Below, in pieces: positions 1 through 5,369 of a stretch of DNA of 5,369 nucleotides. Both the position numbers and the translations under genes were made by a program. Source of the stretch: an uncultured Coriobacteriaceae bacterium (GTDB taxonomy: Bacteria; Actinomycetota; Coriobacteriia; Coriobacteriales; Atopobiaceae); the NCBI GenBank assembly GCA_900551595.1, contig URWR01000118.1, positions 1-5,369 on the forward strand, given 5' to 3'. Under the pieces are notes generated by a model. The model was not told the origin of the DNA. It ran no database searches and saw only the letters and a list, made by a program, of their open reading frames with translations. Every line of letters starts with the position of its first letter. The stretch's first letter is position 1.

Positions 1-69
1 ACGGTCATAACCATAGCCGCCTGTCTCATTGCAGCGCTTATCTTTAAGCGCAAGGGACTCTGGGGGTAG
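1..69 (+). CDS. C-terminal end of a membrane protein (5' partial), possibly an ABC permease
   Basis: Frame 1 is open from the left edge to a TAG stop at 67-69, giving 22 residues. They form a hydrophobic stretch (Ile/Ala/Cys/Leu rich) followed by a short basic tail ending FKRKGLWG. This looks like the last transmembrane helix and cytoplasmic tail of an integral membrane protein. A tail of the form basic-x-GL-(F/L/W)-G is common at the end of branched-chain amino acid or nucleoside ABC transporter permeases (LivM/LivH-like), so that is the leading guess, but 22 residues cannot prove it. A strong terminator lies about 60 bp downstream, which fits this being the end of a plus-strand transcription unit. 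Confidence 0.5.
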   Translation, partial: TVITIAACLIAALIFKRKGLWG

Positions 70-127
70 CGTTCAAATCAAAGCTATCCCAATTGAAAAG
101 AGAATTTTTAATTTGCTCCATATAAAC

Positions 128-163
128 AAACTGTCCGAAACACCAGTTGTCTCGGACAGTTTT
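128..163. terminator. Hairpin terminator between convergent units, probably bidirectional
   Basis: An 11-bp perfect inverted repeat pairs AAACTGTCCGA (128-138) with TCGGACAGTTT (152-162). Inside it, after one mismatch, ACA (140-142) can pair with TGT (148-150), leaving a 5-nt loop. On the plus strand the stem runs into TTTT (160-163), and the minus-strand exit reads TTTGTTTATA. It lies 58 bp after the stop of the left-edge plus-strand gene and 50 bp after the stop of the minus-strand flavoprotein gene, so it can end transcription from both sides. The rest of the 70-212 gap holds nothing else I can recognise. Confidence 0.85.
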
Positions 164-212
164 TGGAACCAGCCAACTTCTCATAATCAAAGGGTACGTG
201 GACCGGGAAATA

Positions 213-848
213 CTATCGGATAAAATTCGTCGACTCCCCGCACTCTTGCATGGGTTCTGCAACCCCAGCGTTGCGGCCAGCTTCTATTGAGCGAAGCATC
301 CACGCCATATTGCGTCCAAGTTGACGCATTGTCCAAAGCCCCTCTGCATCCTGCTCTACTTCTTCGGCGGTATTGCCGTGCACCATATTCCAGTATCTCG
401 AGCTTACGATCGGCATTTGGGAAATCGTAAAGAACTTTTGAATATCATCGAGCGCTGCAGTTGTCCCGGCACGTCGGGCACTTGCCACTGCAGCCGCAGG
501 CTTGCCTTTGAATATGCTTTGAGTGCCAGCTCTTCCGTCTGAATAAAACAACCGATCCATAAAGCCTAAAAGTGATGCAGCAGCATGGGCATAATGAACC
601 GGCGCTCCAAACACAAAGCCATCTGTAGACTGCGCAAGCTCCCTAAATTCATTCACCACATCGTTATAAACGCATTTTCCCAGCTTGTCACAGGTGTGGC
701 AATCTACACAGCCTCCCACGGGACGACCACCAATCCAAAACTGCTCCGCCTCAATATTCTCTTCTTTCAAAACGGTAGCAATTTCTTCAAGGGCTCGCGC
801 AATGCAGCCATTGCGATGGGGACTACCATTTACAAGCAACACTTTCAT
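213..848 (-). CDS. Flavodoxin-fold iron-sulfur flavoprotein / NAD(P)H-dependent FMN oxidoreductase family
   Basis: This 211-residue cytoplasmic protein has the flavodoxin-like fold of the NADPH-dependent FMN reductase and iron-sulfur flavoprotein (Isf) group. The N-terminal strand and loop VLLVNGSPHRNG (residues 3-14) is the FMN-phosphate loop. GAPVHYAHA (81-89) and the 119-130 segment with ARRAGTT are where family members hold the isoalloxazine ring. Cysteines 47, 50, 53 and 59 form CX2CX2CX5C, the compact motif that in Isf proteins binds a 4Fe-4S cluster. The expected role is electron transfer through FMN, possibly with a cluster; the physiological partner cannot be told. The ATG at 846-848 is preceded by AAGAAGG (855-861) with 6-nt spacing. 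It begins 22 bp after the hydrolase gene stop, so the two are very likely cotranscribed. The length is normal for the family and nothing looks truncated. Confidence 0.88.
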   Translation of the reverse strand: MKVLLVNGSPHRNGCIARALEEIATVLKEENIEAEQFWIGGRPVGGCVDCHTCDKLGKCVYNDVVNEFRELAQSTDGFVFGAPVHYAHAAASLLGFMDRLFYSDGRAGTQSIFKGKPAAAVASARRAGTTAALDDIQKFFTISQMPIVSSRYWNMVHGNTAEEVEQDAEGLWTMRQLGRNMAWMLRSIEAGRNAGVAEPMQECGESTNFIR

Positions 849-870
849 AGGAAGCCTTCTTTCCTTCTAC

Positions 871-1776
871 CTACTCATTCCCAAGATGCCGAGAAATAAA
901 TGCATCAATTGTTCCCCAATAGACGTCTGGATTAACAAGCACCGATTGTGCATGTGCAGCACCTTCAACAGCAAGACGTTCTTTCTGACTGCTCTGACAT
1001 GCCTGAAATACTTCATCAAGCATAGAGAAGGGCACAAACGTATCCTCGGTCCCATGGATAAAAAGCATGGGAATGCGAGCGTGACGAAGCTGGCGAACAG
1101 CAGAGGCTTCACGAAGACCAAATCCAGCTCGAGTTTTTACAACCGCATCGCACGCCGCAAGAACTCCAGTTCCCACCAATCCCTTAGCCTTATCTCCTAA
1201 CACGAATTGAGAAAGATATCGCAATTCATCCCATACGCTGGTATAACCGCAATCTTCAATCGCACAGAAAACATATGGAGGAAGCGGACGCCCACACGCC
1301 ATCATTACTTCCGCGCCACCCATTGAAACGCCTGCTAGTACAATACGGGCTTCTGGGTCGAGCTCATGAATCATCTGAATCCAAATAAGCAGATCGGCAC
1401 TATCTTGCCAGCCCATCTGAATATATCCTGTTCCAACATTGCGCTCATGTCCACGAGCTGCTGGCAACAGCACCTTAAAACCCCGCTCAAATGCATGTCG
1501 AGCAAAACTTGCCATATCTGAAGGGCGTCCCGTATAGCCATGGCAGGCAATGAGGTAATCATGTCGTCCATTCCACTGGTCGAGAAACCAGCCAAGAAGC
1601 TCACAGCCATCAGAGGCAACTATCGACACACTTGATCGACAAGTTTCAAACCAGTGTACAGACCCCTCATCGCGACATAAATCGCCGCCCTCGGGCGCGA
1701 TACCTGCTTCGCAAGCACGCATCGGATTGAGGGCGGCATCAAAAAGATCATTCAGTGCCCGTATGGGGTTATTCAT
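871..1776 (-). CDS. Alpha/beta hydrolase (COG1073-like serine esterase/hydrolase)
   Basis: This 301-residue protein has a complete alpha/beta-hydrolase signature. The oxyanion-hole segment is HGYTG (79-83), RGHERN (108-113) fills the usual RGHG position, the nucleophile elbow is GVSMGG with Ser151, the acid is Asp245 in HGTEDTFVP, and the base is His275 in GAAHAQS. The GYIQMGWQDSADL segment (117-129) matches the pattern seen in YqkD/BAAT-type hydrolases. I see no signal peptide or membrane helix, so it is probably cytoplasmic. The natural substrate is unknown; carboxylesterase or acyl-transfer chemistry is the usual guess. The ATG at 1774-1776 has an excellent SD, AAGGAGGG (1784-1791), with 7-nt spacing. 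It follows htpG by 46 bp with no hairpin terminator between, and precedes the flavoprotein gene by 22 bp, so it looks like the middle gene of an operon. Confidence 0.9.
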   Translation of the reverse strand: MNNPIRALNDLFDAALNPMRACEAGIAPEGGDLCRDEGSVHWFETCRSSVSIVASDGCELLGWFLDQWNGRHDYLIACHGYTGRPSDMASFARHAFERGFKVLLPAARGHERNVGTGYIQMGWQDSADLLIWIQMIHELDPEARIVLAGVSMGGAEVMMACGRPLPPYVFCAIEDCGYTSVWDELRYLSQFVLGDKAKGLVGTGVLAACDAVVKTRAGFGLREASAVRQLRHARIPMLFIHGTEDTFVPFSMLDEVFQACQSSQKERLAVEGAAHAQSVLVNPDVYWGTIDAFISRHLGNE

Positions 1777-1783
1777 GTAAGAA

Positions 1784-1791
1784 CCCTCCTT
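1784..1791 (-). promoter_or_regulatory. Strong Shine-Dalgarno site of the alpha/beta hydrolase gene
   Basis: On the minus strand this reads AAGGAGGG, near-complete complementarity to the 16S 3' end, 7 nt before the ATG. It fixes the start of the hydrolase and shows the gene can be translated independently within an htpG-led transcript. Confidence 0.75.
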
Positions 1792-1822
1792 CAGGCAACA
1801 TCATGATTCTGACAAGCAGCAC

Positions 1823-3850
1823 TTACATAAGCTCACACACTTTTGAGGCAAATGCCACAGGATCTTCTGGCATCATACCTTCAACAAGCAGAGCTTGGTC
1901 ATAGAGAAGCGCTGCATAGAGATTGATTTTATCGCTATCGTCGGCATCTTTTGCTGCGCGAAGCTTCTCAAACACAGGATGCTGAGCATTGATCTCAAGC
2001 ACACGCTGGGCACGTGGAACATCCCCACTCTCAGGACCAGCGGACAGAACCTGCTCCATTTCAAGGGAAAGTGGGCCTTCGGAAGTGATAACCGCAGGAG
2101 CACCATCAGCGGCAAGACGGGTAGAAATGGCAACTTTCTCGACCTTATCACCAAGAGCTTCTTTCAAAGCACTGAGCAGATCGTCATTGGCTTTTGCCGT
2201 CTCTTCTGCTGCCTTCTTTTCCTCATCGGTTGCCAGGTCAAGATCGCCAGAAGTTACGTTGTGAAGTTCAACGGTACGATCCTCACGCTCAGGCTCAGCA
2301 CCATCGGCCTGTGCCTTCTGAGCAGCTTCGCGAGCCGCTTCGTCTTCATATACCTTTGGCAGATCTTTTGCGGTGTAATCACGCATTGCCTGGAAGCAGA
2401 ACTCATCAACATCCTGCGTGCAGAGCAAAACGTCATAACCTTTAGCAAGTACCGATTCCACAACAGGCATCTTTGCTAAACGATCTCGGTCATCACCGGC
2501 AGCATAGTAAATTGCATGCTGGTCTGCAGGCATAGCAGCAACATATTCACGCAAGGAAAGCAGTTTCTGCTCACGCGCACTCCAGAACAGCAACAGATCG
2601 GCAAGCTCATCCTTCTTCATGCCATAGCTTGCATAGATGCCATATTTAAGACCGCGGCCAAAGTTCTCAAAGAATTTCTCAAATGCTTCGCGATCATTGT
2701 CGCGCATATCTTCAAGTTCGGCCGTTATTTTCTTCTCTACGCGGTTGGCGATTGCATGCAGCTGACGATTTTGCTGAAGCGTCTCGCGGCTAATATTTAG
2801 CGTGACATCAGGTGAAGCAACAACACCACGCACGAAGTTATAGTAATCCGGTACTAAATCGGCACACTTCTCCTGAATAAGCACATTGGAGGAATACAGC
2901 GCCAAGCCCTTTTCATAGTCCCTGCTATACAAATCAAATGGAGCACGACTGGGAATAAAGACCAGAGCGTCGTATTCCAAAGCACCTTCTGCATGGAAGG
3001 AAATGGTGCGTGCTGGGTCCTCAAAATCATGGAACGTAGACTTATAAAACTCGTCGTAGTCCTTCTGCTCAATTTCTGAGGAGCGCTTTTTCCAGATTGG
3101 TGTCATGGAATTTATGGTTTCGAGCTCCTGATAGCTTTCATACTCTGGCTTGTAGTCGTCGCCAGCATCTTCTGGCTTAGGCTTTTGACGGCTCTTGGTA
3201 ACCATCATCTGAATGGGATGATGCACATAGTTGCTATGGCGGCGCACGAGCTCACGGAGTGTCCACTCCTCTAGATACTGGCTATAGCGCTCTCCACCTT
3301 CGCCGTTAGCACCTGGCTCTTCATCATCTTTAAGCGTGAGAATAACATCGGTACCATGGCCTTCACGCTCAGCATCTTCAATCTCATAGCCTTCAAGACC
3401 GTCGCTGGTCCAAGCATGGGCCTGGGTATCACCATAAGCTTTTGAAACAACACGAACATGTTTGGCAACCATAAATGCTGAGTAAAAGCCGACGCCGAAC
3501 TGGCCAATGATATCGATTGCTGAGTTTTGAGCATCAGAGTTAGCTGTTTTAAATTCTTCAGAGTCAGAGTGAGCAATAGTACCAAGATTACGTTCCAGAT
3601 CCTCTGCAGTCATACCACTGCCATTATCGGAAATGGTAAGTGTGCGTGCCTGAGCATCCGGAGTAATGCGAATAGTGAGCTCCTCAGATCCTAAATCAAC
3701 ATCTGGATCGGTCAGGCTCCTTAAATAGAGCTTATCTTCTGCATCTGAGGCGTTTGAGATAAGCTCGCGTAGAAAAATTTCTTTATTGGTGTAAACGGAA
3801 TTTATCATCAGGTCGAGAAGCTTTTTGCTCTCAGTTTTGAATGAATGCAT
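1823..3850 (-). CDS. htpG: Molecular chaperone HtpG (bacterial Hsp90)
   Basis: This is a full-length cytosolic Hsp90, 675 residues from the preferred ATG (3848-3850). The GHKL ATPase domain comes first: LRELISNASDA with Glu29 and Asn33, the ATP-contacting Asp75 in DNGSGM, the lid GTIAHSDS (90-97) and IGQFGVGFYS (115-124). The middle domain has the family block VRGVV...LNISRETLQ, with Arg355 as the ATP-contacting arginine. The C-terminal dimerisation domain holds a charged Ala/Glu-rich stretch (about 502-552) and the LSLEMEQVL and RVLEINAQHPVFEKL blocks. The open frame extends to a TTG at 3880, which would add MFTEVWKLSY. I prefer 3850 because HtpG proteins start right at this MxxFKTES point and GGAAG (3860-3864) lies 9 nt upstream. 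Two residues are unusual: Glu38 in SNASDAEDKL, where Ile or Leu is usual, and Ser78 in DNGSGM, where Ile or Val is usual. It heads a likely operon with the hydrolase and flavoprotein genes. Confidence 0.97.
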   Translation of the reverse strand: MHSFKTESKKLLDLMINSVYTNKEIFLRELISNASDAEDKLYLRSLTDPDVDLGSEELTIRITPDAQARTLTISDNGSGMTAEDLERNLGTIAHSDSEEFKTANSDAQNSAIDIIGQFGVGFYSAFMVAKHVRVVSKAYGDTQAHAWTSDGLEGYEIEDAEREGHGTDVILTLKDDEEPGANGEGGERYSQYLEEWTLRELVRRHSNYVHHPIQMMVTKSRQKPKPEDAGDDYKPEYESYQELETINSMTPIWKKRSSEIEQKDYDEFYKSTFHDFEDPARTISFHAEGALEYDALVFIPSRAPFDLYSRDYEKGLALYSSNVLIQEKCADLVPDYYNFVRGVVASPDVTLNISRETLQQNRQLHAIANRVEKKITAELEDMRDNDREAFEKFFENFGRGLKYGIYASYGMKKDELADLLLFWSAREQKLLSLREYVAAMPADQHAIYYAAGDDRDRLAKMPVVESVLAKGYDVLLCTQDVDEFCFQAMRDYTAKDLPKVYEDEAAREAAQKAQADGAEPEREDRTVELHNVTSGDLDLATDEEKKAAEETAKANDDLLSALKEALGDKVEKVAISTRLAADGAPAVITSEGPLSLEMEQVLSAGPESGDVPRAQRVLEINAQHPVFEKLRAAKDADDSDKINLYAALLYDQALLVEGMMPEDPVAFASKVCELM

Positions 3851-3897
3851 ATAGGATAGCTTCCATACCTCTGTGAACAAACCTACTATTAGTTGAC

Positions 3898-3915
3898 TTA
3901 GGTTTTATATCCTAA
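3898..3915. repeat. Inverted repeat overlapping the htpG -10 box (possible operator)
   Basis: TTAGG (3898-3902) and CCTAA (3911-3915) form an 18-bp dyad whose A/T-rich 8-bp centre contains the -10 TATAAA of the proposed htpG promoter. A dyad in this position is typical of repressor sites, but the arms are only 5 bp and could be chance. No known regulator consensus is recognised. Confidence 0.3.
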
Positions 3916-3933
3916 ATGCGCACATGTATTCAA
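3904..3933 (-). promoter_or_regulatory. Putative vegetative-type promoter of htpG
   Basis: Read on the minus strand, TTGAAT (plus coordinates 3928-3933) and TATAAA (3904-3909) are separated by 18 nt, a fair match to -35/-10 boxes. Transcription would start near 3897, leaving a leader of about 47 nt before the ATG at 3850. No CIRCE element or HAIR-type HspR repeat was seen near it, so heat-shock control, if any, uses something else. Confidence 0.5.
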
Positions 3934-4024
3934 TTCTGCAAAGAATGAACGTAGATATTGGACACTTTGGGATCGGCGAGTGTGCAGAGCGAATGTGATT
4001 CCGGTGTAGCGCTCAATAAATCGG

Positions 4025-4030
4025 TATACT
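4025..4030 (+). promoter_or_regulatory. Possible -10 box for the cell-wall protein gene
   Basis: TATACT sits at the start of an A/T-rich run (4025-4044). Transcription would begin near 4037, giving a leader of about 70 nt to the ATG at 4106. At 16-19 bp spacing the -35 region is poor (CGGTGT or neighbours), so a weak or activated promoter, or an alternative sigma factor, is possible. TGTAAT at 4046-4051 is a less likely second -10 candidate. Confidence 0.3.
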
Positions 4031-4050
4031 TTTTATTTATATTGCTGTAA

Positions 4051-4107
4051 TGCAGAGATGAAATATCTCTCTTGCAGCCGCCCTGTTCCCGACACGCGGA
4101 GAGATAT
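4051..4107 (+). promoter_or_regulatory. Candidate RNA switch: alternative hairpins in the leader, one masking the SD and AUG
   Basis: Hairpin A pairs AGAGAT (4054-4059) with ATCTCT (4065-4070) over a 5-nt loop. It can be extended by TGC/GCA (4051-4053 with 4074-4076) across a 3-nt bulge. Hairpin B pairs ATATCTCT (4063-4070) with AGAGATAT (4100-4107), a perfect 8 bp, continued after a one-sided 7-nt bulge by CCGC (4078-4081) with GCGG (4096-4099) around a 14-nt loop. The two compete for ATCTCT. Hairpin B would bury the SD GGAG (4098-4101) and the AUG at 4106. The pairing is directly visible; regulation is inference, and no known riboswitch consensus fits. Confidence 0.4.
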
Positions 4108-5110
4108 GAGCCTTAAGGGTCAAATCTTTAGTCCACTACGCTTAGCTGCTGTCCTTTTGCTGGAAGCTGCTTTGGTGATAAATGCCCTGCCTTCCTTGGC
4201 ACTCGCGGATGATAATGAACTGGAACAGCTCGAAGAGGCTGCCATTTCTGCCGGCGAGGAATATCAGAACGCCCAGGAGGAGCTCGACAAACTCAACGAG
4301 CAAATCGAAGAAAATGAAGCTCGTATCACCGAAATCGAAGAGCAATTACCCGAGCATCGTGAAAAGTGCGCTGAGGCAATACGATCCAGCTACAAGATGC
4401 AGCAGGGTCAACCCGGGCTCGTCGCCCTCCTTCTTTCTGCTGAGGACTTTAATGAATTCCTCACGATGGCGGGCTATCTCGACTCAATGAACAAGTCAAA
4501 CATTGATGACATTGAACAGCTTGTAGAAATGCAAGACGAACTCAAACAGACTCGTTCTGATCTTGAGCAGCAGCGTGCCGATGTTGAGAAGAAAGCAGAT
4601 CAGGCTCGCGAAGCTGCTGATGAAGCTGAAAAAGCCGCCGAAGCAGCCCGTAAGAAAGCACTTGAAAATGCGGCCGCTGCAGAGGCTGCCTACAAAGCAC
4701 AGCAAGAGGCTCAGAAACAATCACAGCAAGAGTCGCAGCAATCTCCCCAATCCAATGATCAGGCTAACGATACTCCTCAGGTAAGTGAGCCCCAGCCTTC
4801 CGCTCCCTCTGGCAACACATCTGGTGACTGGATTTATGTCGGCGCTTCTACCTACGGCATTGGCGATGGCTTTTTGTGGGGTACCACGGCATCAGGCGAT
4901 ATTGTCACCCCTACATCAATGGGTGTTGCCATGAAGACCGTTCCTCTGGGAACCACCATTGAAATTACCTACAACGGTCGTACGTGCACCGCAGTAGTAA
5001 ATGACCGCGGACCATTTGTTGGTGGTCGTGAAATCGATTTACAGCCTGCAGTTGCCAATGCTCTTGGCTTTAGTGGAGTAGGAACCGTTGGCTACCGCAT
5101 TATTGGCTAG
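4106..5110 (+). CDS. Exported cell-wall protein: PcsB-like coiled coil plus RlpA-like double-psi beta-barrel
   Basis: The preferred ATG (4106) gives 334 residues; an in-frame ATG at 4058 would add 16. The 4106 start has GGAG 4 nt upstream and yields a normal signal peptide (SLKGQIFSPLR, a hydrophobic core, cleavage likely at LALA/DD near residue 34). The 4058 start lacks an SD and gives an overlong basic N-terminus. Residues 35-195 are heptad-like coiled coil, including the PcsB/CwlO-type block LVALLLSAEDFNEFL (105-119) and a following YLDSMNKSNID. An Ala/Glu/Lys-rich tail leads into a Gln/Ser/Pro linker (about 200-240). Residues 241-334 resemble the RlpA double-psi barrel: ASTYG, TTASGD, MKTVPLGT, VNDRGPF and GGREIDL, ending close to the C-terminus. 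It probably acts outside the membrane on septal peptidoglycan. PcsB-type coiled coils elsewhere are controlled by FtsEX, but no ftsEX is in view. The His usual before KTLP is Met276, so lytic activity is uncertain. Confidence 0.85.
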   Translation: MSLKGQIFSPLRLAAVLLLEAALVINALPSLALADDNELEQLEEAAISAGEEYQNAQEELDKLNEQIEENEARITEIEEQLPEHREKCAEAIRSSYKMQQGQPGLVALLLSAEDFNEFLTMAGYLDSMNKSNIDDIEQLVEMQDELKQTRSDLEQQRADVEKKADQAREAADEAEKAAEAARKKALENAAAAEAAYKAQQEAQKQSQQESQQSPQSNDQANDTPQVSEPQPSAPSGNTSGDWIYVGASTYGIGDGFLWGTTASGDIVTPTSMGVAMKTVPLGTTIEITYNGRTCTAVVNDRGPFVGGREIDLQPAVANALGFSGVGTVGYRIIG

Positions 5111-5369
5111 CGTCTGCGTCGCGCTTCACGCATAATGTCGCGGACAATCCAAAGGCCAAGCCAAAGGGCAATGAGATAGCCCACAAAGCCAATGACAGGC
5201 ACACCTAAAATAACTGGCTGTATACGTGCGTAGTAGATCACAGAGGATCCAATAAAAAGACCCGCAATTATTATGCCCATCGTAAGGCGATCGGCAGCGT
5301 GCGCCATATCAGAAATAGGATCTTCTGAGCCAGCGAGGCGCATATTAACCGACAGCTGTCCACGCGTTA
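5107..5369 (-). CDS. C-terminus of a UbiB/ABC1 (AarF)-family atypical kinase, 5' partial
   Basis: The minus-strand frame is open from the right edge to a TAG at 5107-5109 and gives 87 residues. An internal ATG at 5341-5343 is not the true start, because the frame continues upstream (TRGQLSVN before MRLAGSEDP). After a short amphipathic helix (DPISDMAHAADRL) come two hydrophobic helices, around GIIIAGLFIGSSVIYY and GFVGYLIALWLGLWIV, separated by a short turn with ILGVPV, then a basic tail ending EARRRR. This is the standard C-terminal layout of UbiB/ABC1 proteins: a helix with a D-R-L motif, two transmembrane helices with GLPV-like residues between, and a charged tail. The kinase domain would lie outside the window, so the call rests on the tail alone. 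Its stop overlaps that of the neighbouring plus-strand gene. Confidence 0.72.
   Translation of the reverse strand, partial: TRGQLSVNMRLAGSEDPISDMAHAADRLTMGIIIAGLFIGSSVIYYARIQPVILGVPVIGFVGYLIALWLGLWIVRDIMREARRRR

Noticed and set aside
29..223. Small plus-strand open frame after the left-edge gene
   Set aside because: It overlaps the end of the left-edge membrane protein, runs through the terminator hairpin and has no SD or recognisable product.
685..1200. Plus-strand open frame of 171 codons spanning the flavoprotein/hydrolase junction
   Set aside because: It lies antisense across two well-supported genes, has no SD, and its product is low in recognisable motifs and rich in Ser, Lys and Cys, as expected of a shadow frame.
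1895..2479. Plus-strand open frame of 194 codons inside htpG
   Set aside because: It is antisense to the conserved C-terminal half of HtpG, and its product has no domain signature. It is a shadow of the coding strand.
3851..3880. TTG start at 3880 for htpG (10 extra residues)
   Set aside because: The extension is not typical of HtpG, TTG is a rarer start, and the ATG at 3850 matches the family start with an acceptable GGAAG upstream. It is not fully excluded.
3976..4014. GAGTG and TAGCGCTC segments resembling CIRCE halves
   Set aside because: The halves are in the wrong order and spacing for TTAGCACTC-N9-GAGTGCTAA and have mismatches.
4050..4061. Mini-ORF ATG CAG AGA TGA overlapping the ATG at 4058
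   Set aside because: Three codons with no SD; such an arrangement arises easily by chance and nothing supports its translation.
4037..4107. A ydaO/yuaA-type c-di-AMP riboswitch before the cell-wall gene
   Set aside because: The leader is too short and lacks the conserved core blocks of that class; only a short CCCGACA resemblance is present.

Overview
The window reads as a piece of an ordinary bacterial chromosome with moderate G+C. The best guess for its source is a Gram-positive actinobacterium of the class Coriobacteriia (Atopobium/Lancefieldella/Olsenella type). That guess rests on the exported protein that joins a PcsB-like coiled coil to an RlpA-like barrel, on the general flavour of the HtpG and UbiB-like sequences, and on SD-led genes. 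It is inference from protein style, not from a database match.

Layout, left to right. Positions 1-69 carry the last 22 codons of a plus-strand membrane protein that begins outside the window. A strong, probably bidirectional hairpin terminator follows at about 128-163. Then comes a minus-strand cluster read from right to left: htpG (Hsp90 chaperone, 1823-3850), an alpha/beta hydrolase (871-1776) and a flavodoxin-fold protein with a CX2CX2CX5C iron-sulfur motif (213-848). The gaps are 46 and 22 bp, each downstream gene has its own good SD, and no terminator lies between them, so one htpG-led operon is likely. A promoter with an 18-bp spacer sits upstream of htpG, and a small inverted repeat overlaps its -10 box.

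The roughly 200-bp divergent region (3851-4105) separates htpG from a plus-strand gene for an exported cell-wall protein (4106-5110, or from 4058): signal peptide, PcsB/CwlO-type coiled coil, Gln/Ser/Pro linker and a C-terminal RlpA-like double-psi beta-barrel. It is followed, tail to tail and sharing a CTAG double stop, by the C-terminus of a minus-strand UbiB/ABC1-family membrane protein that runs off the right edge.

Functionally, the htpG operon couples a chaperone to a serine hydrolase and a redox flavoprotein, a plausible stress or protein-quality set, though nothing in the sequence proves a shared pathway. The coiled-coil/barrel protein probably acts in septal peptidoglycan remodelling. 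The most unusual signal is in the leader of that gene: two mutually exclusive RNA hairpins, one of which would bury both the SD and the AUG at 4106. I see no CRISPR array, insertion sequence, tRNA, rRNA or defence system, and no clearly new multi-gene system.
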